Below, one piece after another: positions 5,847-7,900 of a stretch of 7,900 nt of DNA. The stretch covers positions 1-7,900 of the forward strand of contig JAQXJQ010000145.1 in NCBI GenBank assembly GCA_029009035.1. Direction: 5' to 3'. This stretch comes from Oscillospiraceae bacterium. Its GTDB lineage: Bacteria > Bacillota > Clostridia > Oscillospirales > Oscillospiraceae. Under the pieces are notes generated by a model. The model had not been told where the DNA came from. It was given only the letters and a program-made list of their open reading frames with translations, and made no database searches. The position numbers and the translations under genes were made by a program. Positions within the stretch are counted from its first letter, which is position 1. Every line of letters begins with the position of its first letter.

Positions 5847-5868
5847 GTATTGGATGATAGTATAGAAT
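5840..5868 (+). promoter_or_regulatory. Sigma-A promoter of the rex-SLH operon
   Basis: A perfect -35 TTGACA (5840-5845), a 17-bp spacer and a -10 TAGAAT (5863-5868, five of six) predict a start near 5875, about 27 nt before the rex ATG. AAGGA at 5886-5890 serves as ribosome-binding site. Confidence 0.85.
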
Positions 5869-5901
5869 AAAAGCAATATCAAAGTAAGGATGTAGGCTTA
5901 C

Positions 5902-6540
5902 ATGAAAAAAGATAAAATTTCTTCTGCGGTAATCCGCCGCCTGCCGCGCTATTTTCGCTATCTGAACGACTTATATCACAACGGCATCGTCCGCGTGTCC
6001 TCTGAAACGCTGGCCCGCTCCATGGGACTGACTGCCTCCCAGATCAGACAGGATCTCTCCTGTTTCGGCGGTTTCGGTCAGCAGGGTTACGGCTACAATG
6101 TGGAGCGCCTGCGGGATGAAGTGGCCGCCATTTTGGGCATGAACAACAACCACACCATCATCATTCTGGGCGCGGGCAATCTGGGTCGTGCGCTCATCGA
6201 AAATTTCCCCTTCCGCTCCAGTGGATTCCGGTTGACTGCCGCGTTTGACATTGACCCTGTGCTGGTGGGTACCAGACTGGGCGGTGTACCCGTCTACCAT
6301 GTGGATATGCTGCAGAGCTATATCGCGGAGCACAAGACTGATGTGGCGGTGCTGACCGTTCCCGCCTCCGTGGCCAAAAGCTCCGCGGCACTGCTTATGG
6401 ATTGCGGCATCGAGGGGCTTTGGAATTTCACCAATGTGGAAATTCCAAAGAACGGGCATGAAAATGTCCGCATTGAAAATGTACACTTTGCAGACAGTTT
6501 ATTGACCCTGAGCTACATGATCTCTGAGGAAAAATTATGA
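5902..6540 (+). CDS. rex: Redox-sensing transcriptional repressor Rex
   Basis: A 212-residue protein of standard Rex length. Residues ~5-78 are the winged-helix DNA-binding domain (AVIRRLPRYFRYLNDL, VSSETLARSMGLTASQIRQDL, then FGQQGYGYNVERL). Residues ~85-190 are the Rossmann domain, with the dinucleotide-binding motif ILGAGNLGRAL (Gly90, Gly92, Gly95), the acidic Asp116 at the end of beta-2 (AAFDID) and LTVPA. The C-terminal helix (FADSLLTLSYMI) fits the domain-swapped dimer helix. Rex binds operators when NAD+ is high and is released by NADH, controlling fermentation and respiratory genes. It has its own strong promoter, overlapped by a Rex-like palindrome, suggesting negative autoregulation. 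Its stop overlaps the next start by four bases (ATGA). The sequence looks intact. Confidence 0.97.
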   Translation: MKKDKISSAVIRRLPRYFRYLNDLYHNGIVRVSSETLARSMGLTASQIRQDLSCFGGFGQQGYGYNVERLRDEVAAILGMNNNHTIIILGAGNLGRALIENFPFRSSGFRLTAAFDIDPVLVGTRLGGVPVYHVDMLQSYIAEHKTDVAVLTVPASVAKSSAALLMDCGIEGLWNFTNVEIPKNGHENVRIENVHFADSLLTLSYMISEEKL

Positions 6541-7646
6541 AAAAGCATCTTACCACCCTTTCGCTGTGCGTTTTTACATTGCTGTGTGTCACCCTGTCTG
6601 CCTTTGGCAGCGCGTCCCAGAACAACACGGTACTGACAAAGAGTTATCTTGAGGGCACCTATTGGCGGGAACTGCAGGGGATCGTCTCCGAGCGGGCCGC
6701 AGCCTCCGTTGGCAATCTGGCGGCTCCCGCTTTGAAGCGGTTGGAGGAGCTGGGCCGTTCCTATGTGACCGCCCTTGTTCCCGAAGATAACGGCGGCGCA
6801 AGCTGGCTCACCGCTTCCGGTTATGTGAAGCAGGGGGGAGAGACCGGCGACAGCATCACGCTGGCTGCCGGTTCCGGCATCGTTTGGCAGTCCGGTTCCG
6901 CCGCCGTAACCGGAAAGCTCATTGACCTCACTGACGCAAGGGAGCTGACCGGCGGCGCGTTGACAGAGAACCACCGCTATGTGGCCGCTGAGGAGAGCGT
7001 CATCACGGTGAGCAGCCGTGTTGCTTACTGGTCGGCGGAAGGCCGCTGGCAAACCACATCTGACGGCGTTGATGAGAGCAAACTGGTCTTCATTGATATT
7101 CCCACCGGGATCTGGTATGAGGAGCCTGTTTATTTCGCGGTGGACAAGGGCCTGTTTATCGGCGTGGATAACACGCCGGGCAGGTGCCTGTTTGGTCCGC
7201 TGGGCAACATCAATCGGTGCCAGATGGCTACACTTCTCTATCGGATGCATGGGAGTCCTGAGGTGAGCTACCGTCCTGTCTATTCCGATGTACCGGATGG
7301 GCAATTTTACTCCGTTCCCTGCGTCTGGGCCGGGGACAACGGCATTACCCAGGGCGTGGTCGAGGGCAGCGTCTTCGAGCCGATCAAACCCCTGAGCCGT
7401 CAGGAAGTGGTCGCCATGCTCTATCACTACGCCGCTTTTGTCGGGTATGACACCTCTGCCAGAACGGATCTTACCGTTTATCCCGATCATACCAAGGTGG
7501 GGCAGCAGTTCTATGACGCCATGTCGTGGGCGGTTTCCACCGGAATCGTATTGGGCGGTGACGGGAAGTTGGGCCCCGAGGATGACACAAACCGGGCACA
7601 GGTTGCGGCTATTCTCCAGAGATACTACAAATATGTGGTAAAATGA
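6537..7646 (+). CDS. Secreted protein with three C-terminal SLH (S-layer homology) domains
   Basis: The 369-residue protein starts with a Sec signal peptide: MKKH, a hydrophobic core LSLCVFTLLCVTLSAFG and likely cleavage after Ala26 (GSA|SQ). No lipobox is seen. Residues ~27-180 form a region I cannot assign to a named family, mostly predicted beta structure (GDSITLAAGSGIVWQSGSAA, LTENHRYVAAEESVITVSS, AYWSAEGRW), similar in style to segments found with SLH domains in clostridial surface proteins. Three SLH repeats follow at ~184-240, 248-303 and 314-366. The binding motif normally TRAE reads NRCQ (226-229), SRQE (287-290) and NRAQ (352-355): Arg is kept in all, Glu only in the second. It is presumably held on the cell wall by secondary wall polymer. 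GAGGA at 6526-6530 lies 6 nt before the ATG, within the rex gene, and the ATGA overlap indicates coupled translation with rex. Confidence 0.92.
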   Translation: MKKHLTTLSLCVFTLLCVTLSAFGSASQNNTVLTKSYLEGTYWRELQGIVSERAAASVGNLAAPALKRLEELGRSYVTALVPEDNGGASWLTASGYVKQGGETGDSITLAAGSGIVWQSGSAAVTGKLIDLTDARELTGGALTENHRYVAAEESVITVSSRVAYWSAEGRWQTTSDGVDESKLVFIDIPTGIWYEEPVYFAVDKGLFIGVDNTPGRCLFGPLGNINRCQMATLLYRMHGSPEVSYRPVYSDVPDGQFYSVPCVWAGDNGITQGVVEGSVFEPIKPLSRQEVVAMLYHYAAFVGYDTSARTDLTVYPDHTKVGQQFYDAMSWAVSTGIVLGGDGKLGPEDDTNRAQVAAILQRYYKYVVK

Positions 7647-7668
7647 TCGAAAAACGGAACATATCGTG

Positions 7669-7703
7669 AAATTCAGCCCCGAAAACCCGGGGCTGAATTT
7701 TTT
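7669..7703 (+). terminator. Rho-independent terminator of the rex-SLH operon
   Basis: A perfect 12-bp stem, 7669-7680 with 7689-7700 (AAATTCAGCCCC / GGGGCTGAATTT), may be extended by one G-C pair in the loop, and is followed by T to 7703. It lies 22 bp after the TGA stop. Confidence 0.93.
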
Positions 7704-7724
7704 GAAATTTCTTGAAAAAAGGAC

Positions 7725-7753
7725 TTGCATTTTCTGAAAACCTGTGGTATATT
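7725..7753 (+). promoter_or_regulatory. Sigma-A promoter of tRNA-Arg
   Basis: TTGCAT (7725-7730), a 17-bp spacer and TATATT (7748-7753), with an extended -10 TGG directly upstream. The predicted start is near 7760, about 19 nt before the mature tRNA 5' end. Confidence 0.8.
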
Positions 7754-7778
7754 AACTAAGCTGTTTCGAGAACAGTAT

Positions 7779-7855
7779 GCGGCTGTAGCTCAGCTGGATA
7801 GAGTGTTTGGCTACGAACCAAAAGGTCGGGGGTTCGAAGCCCTTCAGCCGTACCA
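7779..7855 (+). tRNA. tRNA-Arg(ACG), CCA encoded
   Basis: A full cloverleaf can be drawn. The acceptor is GCGGCTG (7779-7785) with CAGCCGT (7845-7851), ending in a G1-U72 wobble. The D-arm is GCTC/GAGT around AGCTGGATA. The anticodon stem is TTTGG/CCAAA with loop CTACGAA, anticodon ACG at 7813-7815. The variable loop is AGGTC. The T-arm is GGGGG/CCCTT around TTCGAAG. A73 is followed by encoded CCA at 7853-7855. ACG, with A34 normally deaminated to inosine, reads CGU, CGC and CGA arginine codons. The gene is a single-tRNA transcription unit with its own promoter and terminator. Confidence 0.97.
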
Positions 7856-7857
7856 CG

Positions 7858-7885
7858 AAAAAAGCACCCGTAAGGGTGCTTTTTT
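7858..7885 (+). terminator. Rho-independent terminator after tRNA-Arg
   Basis: GCACCC (7864-7869), loop GTAA and GGGTGC (7874-7879), flanked by six A and six T, form a stem of up to 12 bp with a U-tract. It begins 3 bp after the tRNA CCA end. The remaining 15 bases to the window end hold nothing I can identify. Confidence 0.93.
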
Positions 7886-7900
7886 CAGTTAAAACCGTCC

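Noticed and set aside
6513..7730. Open frame of 405 codons on the minus strand opposite the SLH gene
   Set aside because: It is antisense to a gene with a clear signal peptide and three SLH domains, has no recognisable domain and runs through the rex-SLH terminator. It is a by-product of GC-rich codon use.
7779..7890. tRNA 3' end as an integration (att) site of a mobile element
   Set aside because: No integrase gene and no direct repeat of the tRNA 3' end occurs in the window; the sequence after the tRNA is a simple terminator.
1..7900. CRISPR array, insertion sequence or other tandem repeats
   Set aside because: No regularly spaced repeats, no transposase-like protein and no terminal inverted repeats with target duplications were seen.

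Overview
The window looks like a chromosomal segment of a spore-forming, gut-type clostridial Firmicute. Oscillospiraceae-like is my best guess, from fairly high GC, GCC/CGC/AAG-rich codons in the translation gene, a DUF4364 protein, a SleC-type cortex-lysis cluster, a clostridial Rex and an SLH-domain protein. The taxonomy is inferred from gene content and was not searched. The layout is compact, with no mobile elements, no CRISPR array and no gene-free stretch over 300 bases.

Left block, + strand: a four-S1-domain RNA-binding protein (3-1118) whose frame is open at the window edge, so it may be the C-terminal part of an IspH-S1 fusion. A perfect 12-bp hairpin follows, then a DUF362 protein with two [4Fe-4S] motifs (1184-2344) and deoxyribose-phosphate aldolase deoC (2356-3012), 11 bp apart. 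I see no promoter between the hairpin and the DUF362 gene. A 20-bp perfect hairpin overlaps the stops of deoC and of the convergent gene, giving a bidirectional terminator.

Middle block, - strand, read right to left: three genes that together resemble a clostridial spore cortex-lytic enzyme SleC divided into separate polypeptides. They are an N-terminal pre/pro-like domain (5767-5381), a SpoIID-like catalytic domain with two peptidoglycan-binding domains (5369-4170), and a free double peptidoglycan-binding protein (4170-3652), joined by an 11-bp gap and a TAATG overlap. A DUF4364 winged-helix-type protein (3594-3055) follows with its own sigma-A-like promoter and a TTG start. A sporulation-sigma-like -10 (CATAGAAT) precedes the SleC-like cluster.

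Right block, + strand: rex, the NADH/NAD+-sensing repressor (5902-6540), has a strong sigma-A promoter whose -35 is overlapped by a Rex-operator-like palindrome, suggesting autoregulation. It overlaps by 4 bp (ATGA) a secreted protein with three C-terminal SLH domains (6537-7646), so the two are probably one operon. After a terminator come a promoter, tRNA-Arg(ACG) with encoded CCA, and another terminator.

The most interesting item is the SleC-like cluster: the gene boundary falls roughly where the single-chain zymogen is proteolytically matured in characterised clostridia. The rex-SLH pairing and the Rex-like site in the divergent rex/SleC intergenic region come next.
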